64,000 nt of DNA from Gemmatimonadota bacterium (GTDB lineage Bacteria; Gemmatimonadota; Gemmatimonadetes; Gemmatimonadales; GWC2-71-9), in contig JAPULZ010000174.1 in the NCBI GenBank assembly GCA_027294455.1, forward strand, positions 1-64,000. The letters run 5' to 3'. Under the pieces are notes generated by a model. The model did not search any database. It was not told the DNA's origin and saw only the letters and a program-made list of their open reading frames with translations. Numbering within the stretch: the first letter of the stretch is position 1; every line of letters begins with the position of its first letter. The translations under genes and the position numbers were made by a program. Shown piece after piece: positions 35,430-46,830 of the stretch.

Positions 35430-36019
35430 GTCCCGCGGTTCTCCATCAAGTGATGCACGAACTTCCCCAACATGTCGCCTTCGACGTGCAGCCGGTCGCC
35501 GACTTTCACGCCGCCCAGCGTGGTGTGCTCCCGCGTGTACGGAATGACCGATACCTGCACAACACCCGGCGCCGGCAACGCGTTCACCGTGAAACTGACG
35601 CCGTCCACCGTGATGGATCCGTGGGGTATGGTCACCGGCAACACGTCCTCCGGCACCTTGAGATCCACCAGTACCGCATCATCCCGCGGCGTGACGCCGA
35701 CCACCTCGGCCACGCCGTCCACGTGGCCCTGCACGAAGTGGCCTCCTAGCCGGTCCCCCACGGCCAGTGCCCGCTCCAGGTTCACCTCGGAGCCCACGCG
35801 GAGATCCTGCAAGGTGGTGCGGTCCCGGGTAGTGGCGATGGCCTCGACAGAAAAAACCGTCCCATCCGTCTCCACCACCGTGAGACAGGCCCCGTTCACC
35901 GCGATACTCTCACCCGGTTCCAAATCGTCGTACGGGGCCGCGATGGTGAGCTTGAGCCCATCGGCCCCGGCGTAGACGGCCGTGACCGAGCCGCGGGCCG
36001 TGACTATCCCTGTAAACAT
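35411..36019 (-). CDS. ribE: Riboflavin synthase alpha chain
   Basis: The 202-residue protein is built of two lumazine-binding repeats; it begins MFTGIVTARG and has NGACLTVVE in the first repeat and VDGVSFTVNAL in the second. It catalyses the dismutation of two lumazines to riboflavin. It overlaps ribD by 16 bp and ribBA by 19 bp. Confidence 0.96.
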   Translation of the reverse strand: MFTGIVTARGSVTAVYAGADGLKLTIAAPYDDLEPGESIAVNGACLTVVETDGTVFSVEAIATTRDRTTLQDLRVGSEVNLERALAVGDRLGGHFVQGHVDGVAEVVGVTPRDDAVLVDLKVPEDVLPVTIPHGSITVDGVSFTVNALPAPGVVQVSVIPYTREHTTLGGVKVGDRLHVEGDMLGKFVHHLMENRGTWHSER

Positions 36020-37086
36020 AACGCTCGATCGACCACCAATAGCGTGTCCCGTCCCAACGACCGGCGTTCGATCACGACCCAGGGCGAGGCGCCATCCAGC
36101 GGGATTCCCGCCCGGGGCCCGAACGCCGAGACGCCGGTACCCAAAAAGATCGGTGCCTGGATCCAGTACAGCCGGTCCACCAACTCTTCTTCGAGGAGGG
36201 CGGCCGCCAAGGCACCCCCGCCCTCGATGAGGATCGAGGCGATACCCGCCTCCTTCAGGGAGGCAAGGGATGCAGCCAGGCCGTCGGCCCCGAAGACCCT
36301 AACTGGAGTATGGGCAAGGGTTTCGCGCAGTTCAACCGCGCCGGCGGGGGAAGTCACCACCGCCGTGGGAGCGGCCTCGGTATCGAAGAGGCGCAGCTCG
36401 GACGGAAACTCGCCCCCTCGTCCGAAGACCAGCCGCAACGGGGGAACCCTGGGCTCGAGGGGACCGCGGACCGTGAGCAGTGGGTCGTCGATGACGGCCG
36501 TGCGGCGGCCCACCCCGATGGCATCGAATCCGGCTCGCAGCCAATGGACGAACTCGCGGGATTCGGGTCCCGAGATCCACCGGGCTCGGCCGTCCCGGTC
36601 GGCCAGGAAGCCGTCGAGGGAGGTGGCGAGCTTGAGCGCCACGAACGGTCGACGGCGGTCCCCGTTGGCCCCATACAGAAACGGGGCATTCAGCGCCGCG
36701 GCTTCCTCGGCACAGAGCCCCACCTCCACCTCGATCCCGGCGTCGGTGAGCCACGCGGCGCCGCCTCCGCCCGTGGCCGTCGGGTCGCTCGTGGCAGCCA
36801 CGACCCGGACGACGCCCGCCTCGATGAGCGCGGTGGTGCACGGCGGCGTCTTGCCGTGGTGGGAGCAGGGCTCCAGCGTCACCACACAGGTGGCGCCCGC
36901 CGCGTCGTGGCTGTCCGCGAGCGCGACCACCTCCGCATGTGGCGCCCCGAACTCCGCGTGATGGCCCTGGCCGATCACCTCGCCGTCACGCAGCAGCACG
37001 GCGCCGACCATGGGGTTCGGCGCCACTCGGCCCCATCCCCGCACGGCCAGATCGAGGGCGCGCCGCATCGCTTGAGATTCGTCCAC
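36004..37086 (-). CDS. ribD: Bifunctional riboflavin deaminase-reductase RibD
   Basis: The 360-residue protein has a CDA-type deaminase domain (1-145; PHAE with His50 and Glu52, Cys74 in EPC and Cys83) and a DHFR-like reductase domain (about 150-360; KLATSLDGFLADRDGRARWISG). It begins 2 bp after purM. No FMN riboswitch precedes the rib genes. Confidence 0.96.
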   Translation of the reverse strand: MDESQAMRRALDLAVRGWGRVAPNPMVGAVLLRDGEVIGQGHHAEFGAPHAEVVALADSHDAAGATCVVTLEPCSHHGKTPPCTTALIEAGVVRVVAATSDPTATGGGGAAWLTDAGIEVEVGLCAEEAAALNAPFLYGANGDRRRPFVALKLATSLDGFLADRDGRARWISGPESREFVHWLRAGFDAIGVGRRTAVIDDPLLTVRGPLEPRVPPLRLVFGRGGEFPSELRLFDTEAAPTAVVTSPAGAVELRETLAHTPVRVFGADGLAASLASLKEAGIASILIEGGGALAAALLEEELVDRLYWIQAPIFLGTGVSAFGPRAGIPLDGASPWVVIERRSLGRDTLLVVDRALCLQG

Positions 37087-37088
37087 GG

Positions 37089-38123
37089 CTATTCGATCCG
37101 GACGCCTTCGTCCTCCACCACCTCACCCATCGTCCACGTCGGTACACCCACCGCGGCCGCCGCGGCGCGAACCGCGTCCACGGCACCGCCGGGAACGATG
37201 GCGATCAGACCCACCCCCATGTTGAACACGCGGAACATCTCATCGCGTTCGACTTGACCGGCTTCTGCCAGGAAGGTGAAGAGCGGCGGCACGCTCCAGC
37301 TCGCTGATTCGATGACCGCCCCACAGCCAGGCGGCAGCGACCGTGACAGGTTCCCCGGCAGCCCGCCGCCGGTGATGTGCGCCAAAGCGTGCACGCGGTC
37401 CAGCACGGGGGCAAGGGCCCCATAGTAGCTGCGATGGATGGACAGCAGCGCGTCCTCGACCGTGACCCCGAGTCCCGCAATCACGTCTCCGATCTCGAGG
37501 CCCTGCTCCTCGAACACGATGCGCCGGGCCAGGGAGTACCCGTTCGTGTGAAGCCCGGAGGATTCGTAGCCGATCAAGACATCGCCCACGGCCACGCGGT
37601 CGCCGTGGAGGGCATCCGCCTCCGATACCACCCCGATAATCGTGCCGGCGAGATCGTAGTGTCCGGCGTGGTAGAGATCGGGCATCTCCGCGGTCTCCCC
37701 TCCGGACAGCGTCATATCGTGACCGCGGCACCCCCGGGCCACTCCCTCGACCAACGCTGCCACCGTGTCGGGATCAATGGCGGCCGTGGCAATGTAGTCC
37801 TGGAAGGCGACGGGGCGGGCTCCGTGCGCGAGGATGTCGTTGACGCAGTGGTTGACGAGGTCTTCGCCGACCGTATCGTGACGCCCGGCGCGAATGGCGA
37901 CCAGCAGCTTGGTCCCGACGCCGTCGGTGCTCATCACGAGCACGGGATCGGGAACGTCCTCGGGCAGCTTCACCATGCCGCCGAACCCCCCGACGCTGCC
38001 GCGCGCCAAACCGCTGCGGGTCGCGGCGAGCACCGCGCCGATTTTCGACTTGGCCCGCTCCGCCGCGTCGAGGTCTACACCCGATTCCCGATACCGGTCA
38101 GCCGTCGTGATCTCCCATGCCAT
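37089..38123 (-). CDS. purM: Phosphoribosylformylglycinamidine cyclo-ligase (AIR synthetase)
   Basis: The 344-residue enzyme performs step five of purine synthesis. TTADRYRESGVDLDAAE at the start, STDGVGTKLLVA, CVNDILAHGARPVAFQDYIAT, LSGGETAEMP and ITGGGLPGNLSRSLP are typical. ATG at 38123 was chosen from the usual N-terminus MAWEITTADRY. It overlaps the kinase gene by 26 bp. GTP from this pathway feeds the rib genes downstream. Confidence 0.96.
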   Translation of the reverse strand: MAWEITTADRYRESGVDLDAAERAKSKIGAVLAATRSGLARGSVGGFGGMVKLPEDVPDPVLVMSTDGVGTKLLVAIRAGRHDTVGEDLVNHCVNDILAHGARPVAFQDYIATAAIDPDTVAALVEGVARGCRGHDMTLSGGETAEMPDLYHAGHYDLAGTIIGVVSEADALHGDRVAVGDVLIGYESSGLHTNGYSLARRIVFEEQGLEIGDVIAGLGVTVEDALLSIHRSYYGALAPVLDRVHALAHITGGGLPGNLSRSLPPGCGAVIESASWSVPPLFTFLAEAGQVERDEMFRVFNMGVGLIAIVPGGAVDAVRAAAAAVGVPTWTMGEVVEDEGVRIE

Positions 38124-39027
38124 CGGTGTCGAAATGTACCAGGTCGGAGAAAGCCCTGGCGCGCGCAGTAAACTCAGCAACGCCGATCTCCAGGAATCGT
38201 TCCACCGAGAAGCGCTCCACTGCGAACGACCCGGCCGTGGCCCCGAACACCATGGCACGGCGCAGATTGGCGTGGGTTAGGTCGCCCGAGCGAGCGAGAT
38301 GGCCCATGAAGCCTCCGGCGAACGCATCGCCGGCTCCCGTGGGGTCGCGAATCTCTTCCAACGGGAACGCGGGCACGTAGAAGATCCCGGTCTCGTCTAC
38401 CAGCACCGCGCCGTATTCGCCCTGCTTGATGATGACCATCCGCGGTCCATGCTGCAGAATCCAGCGGGCGGCGCGATAGACATTCCAGTCGCCCGAGAGT
38501 TGCCGGGCTTCCGCGTCGTTGACCATGAGCAGGTCGATCCGCTCGAGCAGCGCCATGAGCGTCTCGCGCTCCGACTGAATCCAGTAATTCATCGTATCGC
38601 ACGCCACCAGGTCCGGGCGACGCACCTGATCGAGCACCTTCAACTGGAGGGCGGGATCGATGTTGCCGAGGAATACGAGCTTGGCGTCGCGGTACGCGTC
38701 GGGGAGCCTGGGCTCGAAGTCGGCGAAAACGCCGAGACGGGTGTCGAGGGTTTCTCGATTCCGCAGATCGTAGGAGTACTTGCCCTTCCACCGGAAGCTC
38801 TCGCCCGCCACGCGCTCCACACCGGCCAGGTCCACGCCCCGCTCCGCCAGCCGTTGCAGCTCGACTTCCGGAAAGTCGTCCCCGACCACGCCAACGGCCA
38901 GGACGGGATGAAACACGGTCGCCGCATATCCGAAGAACGTCGCCGATCCACCCAAGGCGTCGGCGTTCGAGCCGAACGGTGTCTCGACCGAGTCGAGGGC
39001 GATGCTGCCGACGACGAGCAATCCCAT
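38098..39027 (-). CDS. PfkB-family sugar/nucleoside kinase
   Basis: The 309-residue kinase of the ribokinase fold has the substrate-binding start GLLVVGSIALDSVETPFG, the GGSATFFGYAATVF glycine motif and the C-terminal signature DPTGAGDAFAGGFMGHL with the catalytic aspartate. The substrate is not clear; adenosine kinase-like or sugar kinase are both possible, and the purM and ahcY neighbours lean slightly to nucleosides. ATG at 39027 follows the fmdB stop by 2 bp. Confidence 0.88.
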   Translation of the reverse strand: MGLLVVGSIALDSVETPFGSNADALGGSATFFGYAATVFHPVLAVGVVGDDFPEVELQRLAERGVDLAGVERVAGESFRWKGKYSYDLRNRETLDTRLGVFADFEPRLPDAYRDAKLVFLGNIDPALQLKVLDQVRRPDLVACDTMNYWIQSERETLMALLERIDLLMVNDAEARQLSGDWNVYRAARWILQHGPRMVIIKQGEYGAVLVDETGIFYVPAFPLEEIRDPTGAGDAFAGGFMGHLARSGDLTHANLRRAMVFGATAGSFAVERFSVERFLEIGVAEFTARARAFSDLVHFDTDGMGDHDG

Positions 39028-39029
39028 GA

Positions 39030-39320
39030 CTATTTGTCGTCTCCCTTGCTCGTCTTCGAGGGCTTCTTCTCGGCCTTGTCCTTCTTCTCGGGCGACGACT
39101 CGGTCGCTTCTTTCGGCTTGTCCGGAGCCTTTTCGCCGGCGCGCTTGTAGTCGGTCTCGTAAAACCCGGAGCCTTTGAACACCAAGCCCGCTCCACCGGA
39201 GATCAGCCGCTCGCCGGGCGTGCCACACTCGGGACATGTTGTCCGAGTGTCATCGCTCATCTTTTGGAGTTTTTCATATTCGTGCCCGCATGCCGGGCAG
39301 CGATACGCGTATGTAGGCAT
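39030..39320 (-). CDS. FmdB-type zinc-ribbon protein
   Basis: The 96-residue protein starts MPTYAYRCPACGHEYE and has a second CPECG, giving a four-cysteine zinc ribbon (residues 8-34), then the GSGFYETDYK element common to the FmdB family. The last 35 residues are a highly charged lysine/glutamate tail. The role is unknown; it may be regulatory. Confidence 0.88.
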   Translation of the reverse strand: MPTYAYRCPACGHEYEKLQKMSDDTRTTCPECGTPGERLISGGAGLVFKGSGFYETDYKRAGEKAPDKPKEATESSPEKKDKAEKKPSKTSKGDDK

Positions 39321-39386
39321 GACGAGGCCTGTGTTTGGGATGGTTCCGGAATGAAGGGGGCATCATAGCGGGAGCCTATCATTCGG

Positions 39387-40951
<1,565 letters not shown>

Positions 40952-40955
<4 letters not shown>

Positions 40956-41962
40956 TGCGATGCGGTGTCGACTTCCCGAAGCGTTCGCTCCACGAACGCC
41001 ACATCGTCGCGCGCGCCGATCACGAGCGGCGTGCGTTGATGGAGTTTCGTCGGCTCGATGTCCAGAATGGGAGTCTTCCCGTCGGACGCGGCGCCGCCCG
41101 CCTGCTCCGCCACGAACGCCAGCGGACTCGCCTCGTAGAGCAGCCGCAGTTTGCCGCGCGGCGATTTCGTATCGGCCGGATACAGGAAGATGCCCCCGGC
41201 GATCAGGTTTCGGTGGAAATCGGCGACCAACGACCCGATGTATCGGGCGTTCTTGCCGATGCCGTCGTTCTCGACCCCCTTGAACGAGCGAACGATTTTC
41301 TGATATCCGGGGGACCACCGCGTGTAGTTGCTCTCGTTGATGCTGTAGTACTGGCCGGTCGGTGGCGTCGTGACATTGCTGTTGATCAATCGAAACTCCC
41401 CGATGGTGGGATCAAGGGTGAAGCAATGCACTCCGCGCCCGGCGCTGTACACCATGACGGTGCTCGATCCGTAGATCACGTAGCCCGCGGCCACCTGTTT
41501 CCGGCCGGCCTGCAGGCAGTCCTCCAGGACGCCGGTTCCCGTACTCGAGCACCGTCGATGAATGGAGAAAATCGTCCCGATGGACGCGTTTACGTCAATG
41601 TTGGACGACCCGTCCAGCGGATCGAACAGGATGACGTACTTGCCTCCGTCACCGCTGCCCGGGATGGGGTCTTCCTCCTCCTCGGAGGCCATGGTCGAGA
41701 CGCGGCCCGTGCGGCCCAGGGCCTGCTTCATCGCCTCGTTGGCCAGCACGTCGAGCTTTTGTTGCTGCTCGCCCTGCACGTTGATCTGGCCGGCCGCACC
41801 CAGCACATCGACCAGGCCGGCCCGGCGCACGTGACCGGAGATGATCTTGGACGCTAGGGCGATGTCGTAGAGAAGGTTCGAGAGTTGCCCAGTTGCCTGG
41901 GGGTGCAGGCGCTCCTGCTCCAGGATGAATGCTTCGATCGTAACCACGTCTGAAAGACGCAA
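40952..41962 (-). CDS. fbp: Fructose-1,6-bisphosphatase, class I
   Basis: The 336-residue gluconeogenic enzyme has the metal site FDPLDGSSNIDVNASIGTIFSI, ASEEEEDPI, NESNYTRW and the C-terminal GGAASDGKTPILDIEPTKLHQRTPLVIG. The start is probably TTG at 41962, with CGGAG in front; GTG at 41947 is an alternative. Its first 109 bases overlap, in another frame, the 3' end of comEC. Confidence 0.93.
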
Positions 41963-44157
41963 CGCACGCTCCGGAACTTGGTGAGTGACGGACCCTGAAT
42001 GATTTCAAAATAGCGACCGTCGGTCCGGATCGTCACCGTCCCGCCGCGATCGGTGCGATAGACCGGCACACCGCGCCGGCCGAGGCGGTCGAGCACCTCC
42101 GGGGTAGGATGTCCAAACCGATTGCGGCCCACACTGATCACGGCCACGGCGGGGCGCACCGCGTCCAGCAGGGCATCGGTGGTGCTGCCGGCCGATCCAT
42201 GGTGGCCGACCTTGAGCACCTCCATCTGTCGCAGCCGGGGAACCAACGCTCCCTCGGCGGACGCACCGGCGTCCCCCGTCAGGAGCGCATCGAAGGCTCG
42301 GTAGCGCAGGTGAATTATCAAGGAATTTTCATTTGCCAGGGCCGTGCGCGCCATCCACACCGCGGATGGATGCAGCAGCGCGAGGACGACCGAGTCGACC
42401 ACCAGCGTGTCGCCGGCGCGGCCAACCTGCCACCGCCCGGCATGGGCCTCCACCGCGCCGAGGTATTCGCGATAGAGATCGCTCGCCAGCGGCTGCCCGG
42501 GCTCGACGACGAGGGCGGGCTCGGTGGCCGCCAAGACCGCCGGCATCCCGCCCAGGTGGTCGGCATCGCCGTGGGAGATGATCGCCACGTCGAGTCGCGC
42601 CACGTGGTGACGCTTAAAAAAAGGAAGGAGAATCTGCCGGCCGGCATCGACGCGGCCGAATCGAGGACCCGCATCGACGAGGATCCAGCGGCCCCGGGGC
42701 GTCCGAATCGCAATGGCGTCTCCCTGACCCACGGAGAGTACGTAGATCGTCAACCGATCGTCCGCGTCAGAGGCCCGAGCCGAGGGTATGGCCACGAGAG
42801 CCCAACTTCCCGCGGCGAGTCCCCACGCCAAGCGGTTGGCGGCCACCGCCCGGGTCGGCCGGCGCCAGCTCGCCCACAGCGCCAGCGCCACCGCCGCGGC
42901 CCAGGGGGCGGCAAATCCCCGACCGGGCACGCCCTCGAGGTGGCCCCACGGAACGGCGGACGCGAACGAGGCGACCGCCTCGAGCAGCGTGAGCGCCAGC
43001 CCCGCCCCGGCCGCCATGAACGCCCCGAGAAAGAGGCTGGCGAACACGGCGGGCACCGCAAGGCCGGCCAGGGGCACGGCAACCAGATTCGACAGGACAC
43101 CGATGGGTGCGACGCTGCCGAACACATAAGCCGTGATCGGGGCGGTGGCGAGGGTCGCCCCGGCCGACGCCGCCACGAGGCGGACCAGGGGCGTTGCCTT
43201 CTTCCCCCGGGTCATCACCGTGATGGCCACCGAGGTCCCGGCCACCGCCGAGACGGAAAGCCACGCCCCGGCCGAGCGCACCGCCGACGGATCGATGGTG
43301 AGGACGAGCAGCACGGCCACCGCCAGCAAGGCGGCCACCGGCGGACGTCGCTCCCTGATTCGGCCGAGGGCCGCGAGGGCCACGAACGTGGCCGCCCGGG
43401 TGGCCGGCGCCGGAAATCCGAGCAGCGACACGTACGCCCACGTGAGCACGGCACTCACCGGCCACGCCGCACGCACGCCCACCACCCGGCCGGCAATCAC
43501 ACGGATCCAGGCCGCGATGATCCCCACATGCAGTCCCGATATTGCCAGCAGATGGGCGACGCCACCCGCGGCGAACCGGTCTCGCAACCGGGGATCGAGA
43601 TCGGTCCGGCGGCCGAGGACCACGGCCTCGACGAGAGGCGCCCTGGCCCCGTAGAGCCGGGCGATCCTGGCACCGATCACATCGCGGACGCGAAATCGCC
43701 ACGCTCGCGGCCAGCGAAGCCGGCGCAGGTGCGTGACGCGAAGCCATCCGGGCGAGCGCACCACACCGACGGCGATCACGGTCGCACCGCTCGCCAGCGA
43801 CACGGTGGAATCCACGCGAACGCGAATATCCCCGTCACACCCCTCCGGCGCGTACACCACGGTGGCAGTGGTGACGCCGCGCTCCCCGGGGGCATCGTGT
43901 ACCCGAAGCACGGCGGTGTGCCGCCCCACCGGCCACGACGCCGCGCAACTCTCCGACTCCACCCGGGCTTGGGCGCCGCCCACCGCGAGTCCGACGGCCA
44001 CCGTGATGCCCAACAGGGAACGCCAGCCGAGCCTGGGCCCGACTGCGATCCCGGTCAGGCCGACGAGGGCCCACACCGCCGGCGGCACTCCCAGCGACAA
44101 GCCGATCCAGATCCCCGCCGCATAGGCCAGGGCGAACCGCGCGACGGGCGGAAACAC
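41854..44157 (-). CDS. comEC: ComEC/Rec2 DNA-uptake channel protein
   Basis: The 767-residue protein has an N-terminal helix bundle with a DUF4131 OB-like domain (about 1-150), the Competence membrane domain (about 170-460; GVAHLLAISGLHVGI) and a C-terminal metallo-beta-lactamase domain (about 480-735; ISHGDADHLGG, VGHHGSAGSTT). It carries single-stranded DNA across the inner membrane during transformation. The last 37 residues after RYFEI have no family character and overlap fbp. Start GTG at 44157. Confidence 0.93.
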   Translation of the reverse strand: MFPPVARFALAYAAGIWIGLSLGVPPAVWALVGLTGIAVGPRLGWRSLLGITVAVGLAVGGAQARVESESCAASWPVGRHTAVLRVHDAPGERGVTTATVVYAPEGCDGDIRVRVDSTVSLASGATVIAVGVVRSPGWLRVTHLRRLRWPRAWRFRVRDVIGARIARLYGARAPLVEAVVLGRRTDLDPRLRDRFAAGGVAHLLAISGLHVGIIAAWIRVIAGRVVGVRAAWPVSAVLTWAYVSLLGFPAPATRAATFVALAALGRIRERRPPVAALLAVAVLLVLTIDPSAVRSAGAWLSVSAVAGTSVAITVMTRGKKATPLVRLVAASAGATLATAPITAYVFGSVAPIGVLSNLVAVPLAGLAVPAVFASLFLGAFMAAGAGLALTLLEAVASFASAVPWGHLEGVPGRGFAAPWAAAVALALWASWRRPTRAVAANRLAWGLAAGSWALVAIPSARASDADDRLTIYVLSVGQGDAIAIRTPRGRWILVDAGPRFGRVDAGRQILLPFFKRHHVARLDVAIISHGDADHLGGMPAVLAATEPALVVEPGQPLASDLYREYLGAVEAHAGRWQVGRAGDTLVVDSVVLALLHPSAVWMARTALANENSLIIHLRYRAFDALLTGDAGASAEGALVPRLRQMEVLKVGHHGSAGSTTDALLDAVRPAVAVISVGRNRFGHPTPEVLDRLGRRGVPVYRTDRGGTVTIRTDGRYFEIIQGPSLTKFRSVRCVFQTWLRSKHSSWSRSACTPRQLGNSRTFSTTSP

Positions 44158-44220
44158 CTTGATTACGCCAGGAGTGGAGACGCCGGCGTACGCCGGAGCG
44201 GAGGGAGTGGACGGGGGTGC

Positions 44221-45552
44221 TTACTCGGCGACCACCAACATCCGTGCGGACGAGGTGGGCACGCCCGTGAACGTGGATCCGGTCGTGCCCGTGAGACGCA
44301 CCTGGAGATACGACCCGACCAACTGCGGGTCGCCGTCGATGAGAACGACCTTGTTGGTCCTCGTGCGCGTTTGCAGAAGATCGCCACGACGGGCGCGCTT
44401 CTCGACCAGCACCTCGTGTGAGGAGCCCACCAACCCCGCATTGCGGCCGCGGGCCACCCCGCGGACCGTGGCGATGAGTCGCTCGAGTCGCTCGCCAGCC
44501 ACATCGTCGGGAATGTGGTCCTTGATCTTGACGGCGGGGGTGCCGTCGCGCACCGAATACTTGAACGTGAACGCGTTGTCGAACTGCACGGCCTCGACCA
44601 AGCTCTCGGTTTCGAGAAAATCGTCTTCGGTCTCGCCCGGGAACCCCACGATGATGTCGGTCGTGAGGGCAATATTCGGGATCGCGGCGCGCAGCCGTTC
44701 CACGCAGTCGAGGTAGCCCTCGCGCGTGTAGCGGCGCAGCATCCGCTTGAGCACCCGCGACGATCCGCTCTGGACAGGCAAGTGGACGTGCTCGCACACC
44801 TCGGGGACCGTCGCCATCGCGTCGATGACCCGGTCGTTGAAATCGTTGGGGTGGGGGCTCGTGAACCGCAGGCGGCGCAGCCCGTCCACTGCACCCACCG
44901 CGCGCAACAGATCGGCAAAATCGTTCGTCCCGTCGTGATAACTGTTGACGGTTTGACCGAGCAGGGTCACTTCGGTCGTGCCGGCATTGACGTGGCGCTC
45001 CACCTCGCGCACGACATCAGCCAATTTGCGACTGCGCTCGGGACCGCGTGTCATCGGAACAATGCAAAATGTGCACCGATAATTGCAGCCGCGCTGCACG
45101 GTGACGAACGCGCTCACGCGATTTGCCGGCGTCGGCGGGACGTCCTCGTAGTGCTCCCACGGCTTGAATTCGACCTCGGCCGTGCGCGTACCTTCGGCGG
45201 CCCGGCGGATCAGCTCCGGCAACGCGCGATAGCCGTCGGGACCAGCCACCAGGTCCACGGAGGGGATCCGGTCCAGCAAGGCCGACCCGAGCCGCTGCGC
45301 CATGCATCCCACCACCCCCAGCACGTCACCAGGGCGCTTGTGGCGCTTGAGCTCGCCCACGCGCCCGTAGACGCGCTGCTCCGCGTTGTCGCGCACGGCA
45401 CAGGTGTTCACCAGAATCACGTCCGCCTCCTCCGGAGATTCCGTCACGGTGAACCCGTCCCGGCCGAGCAGCCCCACGATGAGGTCGGTGTCGGCCACGT
45501 TCATCTGACAACCGTAGGTCTCGATGTAGACCAGCTTGACGGCGTCGGTCAC
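44221..45552 (-). CDS. miaB: tRNA-2-methylthio-N6-dimethylallyladenosine synthase
   Basis: The 443-residue radical SAM methylthiotransferase acts on A37. The N-terminal UPF0004 domain has cluster cysteines 15, 51 and 83; the radical-SAM motif RGCNYRCTFC gives cysteines 156, 160 and 163; a TRAM domain closes the protein (about 375-443). GTG at 45552 overlaps the mtaB stop (GTGA). The longer frame to 45918 lies inside mtaB. Confidence 0.95.
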   Translation of the reverse strand: MTDAVKLVYIETYGCQMNVADTDLIVGLLGRDGFTVTESPEEADVILVNTCAVRDNAEQRVYGRVGELKRHKRPGDVLGVVGCMAQRLGSALLDRIPSVDLVAGPDGYRALPELIRRAAEGTRTAEVEFKPWEHYEDVPPTPANRVSAFVTVQRGCNYRCTFCIVPMTRGPERSRKLADVVREVERHVNAGTTEVTLLGQTVNSYHDGTNDFADLLRAVGAVDGLRRLRFTSPHPNDFNDRVIDAMATVPEVCEHVHLPVQSGSSRVLKRMLRRYTREGYLDCVERLRAAIPNIALTTDIIVGFPGETEDDFLETESLVEAVQFDNAFTFKYSVRDGTPAVKIKDHIPDDVAGERLERLIATVRGVARGRNAGLVGSSHEVLVEKRARRGDLLQTRTRTNKVVLIDGDPQLVGSYLQVRLTGTTGSTFTGVPTSSARMLVVAE

Positions 45553-46814
45553 GCGACTTGCTCCCGGTTGGCGGCCGGTTCGGCCACGAGCGACCCATCG
45601 GCCCGGTGGTGCAGCGTCGCCCTGCACCGCGGCGGATACCTGCGGTCGGCGGGGAAGCTCACGTCCAAAAAATCCTCCGTCAGCCCCCGCACGCGCCCCC
45701 GGGATCTGCCGAGCACGACCACGTCGGCCATGCCGCCCCCTCGCTGCTCGCGGTACGCAGCCGCCTTGTGGTCGGCCATCGCTCGCAGTTCCGCCGCCCG
45801 GGCCGCGACGACGTCCGGCTGCATGGGAGGACCGAGGCGCTGCGACGAGGCGTCCGGTCGTTCGGAATACGGAAACACGTGGAGATACGTAAACGGCAGG
45901 TCCTCGATGAGCGAGCACGTGGCCCGATGGTCTTCGCTGGTTTCGCCGGGGAATCCCACGATCACGTCGGCCCCCAACCCGAACGTGGGCAGCCGCGCGG
46001 CGAGCGCCTCACACCGGCTGCGGTAACTCGCGTTGGTGTACCAGTGCCGGCCCATGCGCCGGAGCACGCGATCGCTTCCCGATTGCAGGGGTGCGTGGAG
46101 GTGAGACGCCAGGCGGTCGGGTGCCCCCGTGAACAGCTCCATCAGTCGCTCGTCCACCTCGGTGGCCTCCACCGACGAAAGGCGGAACCGCGTCCCGGCC
46201 ACATTCGTGATCAACGCCTCGACGAGCTCTCCGAGACTCGTCGCGGGGCGCACATCGCGGCCGTAGGTGCCGATGTGCACCCCCGTGAGTACGATTTCCT
46301 GATGATGTGCGCCGAGCACCCGAGCCTCTCGCACGATTTCCTCGACGGGGCGCGACCGATTGGCGCCGCGCGCCACCGTCGTCGCACAAAACGTGCAATG
46401 TTCGTCGCAGCCATCCTGGATCTTCACCCAGGCGCGAGCGCCCCGGGGAAACGAACGGAGAATCGGATCGATGGGCTCGCCTTCGAGTCCCACGGCGTTC
46501 AGCACCGCCGCCGGGTCGACGCCGCCGAGCACCGACCTGACACCCGGCAAGCCGGCGATGGTGCCGTTATCCACGGCGGCCGCACATCCCATCACCACGG
46601 TTTGCAGCTTCGGCTGCCGGCGATGGATCCGGCGGACGAAGCTGCGCATCTTGGCTTCCCCAACGTGCGTGACCGTGCACGAGTTGATCACGGCGACGTC
46701 GGCATGCTCGGGAGCCTCCACGCTCACCGCGCCGGCCGACTCGAGTGCCTGCCGGACCACCTCCGTATCGTATTGGTTGGTCTTGCAACCGAACGTGTGA
46801 AAATAGACGCGCAT
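45549..46814 (-). CDS. mtaB: tRNA t6A-37 methylthiotransferase MtaB
   Basis: The 421-residue paralogue of MiaB starts MRVYFHTFGCKTNQYDTE, the MtaB signature, with cluster cysteines 10, 46 and 77 and the radical-SAM DGCDEHCTFC (136, 140, 143). Its substrate is t6A37 in tRNAs decoding ANN. It is translated just before miaB with overlapping ends, so two tRNA-37 methylthiolation enzymes are made together. Confidence 0.92.
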   Translation of the reverse strand: MRVYFHTFGCKTNQYDTEVVRQALESAGAVSVEAPEHADVAVINSCTVTHVGEAKMRSFVRRIHRRQPKLQTVVMGCAAAVDNGTIAGLPGVRSVLGGVDPAAVLNAVGLEGEPIDPILRSFPRGARAWVKIQDGCDEHCTFCATTVARGANRSRPVEEIVREARVLGAHHQEIVLTGVHIGTYGRDVRPATSLGELVEALITNVAGTRFRLSSVEATEVDERLMELFTGAPDRLASHLHAPLQSGSDRVLRRMGRHWYTNASYRSRCEALAARLPTFGLGADVIVGFPGETSEDHRATCSLIEDLPFTYLHVFPYSERPDASSQRLGPPMQPDVVAARAAELRAMADHKAAAYREQRGGGMADVVVLGRSRGRVRGLTEDFLDVSFPADRRYPPRCRATLHHRADGSLVAEPAANREQVA

Positions 46815-46830
46815 AGTCGGCCGGAATGCT

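Noticed and set aside
37087..37088. FMN riboswitch ahead of the rib genes
   Set aside because: ribD starts 2 bp after purM, so there is no room; no RFN element is seen further upstream either.
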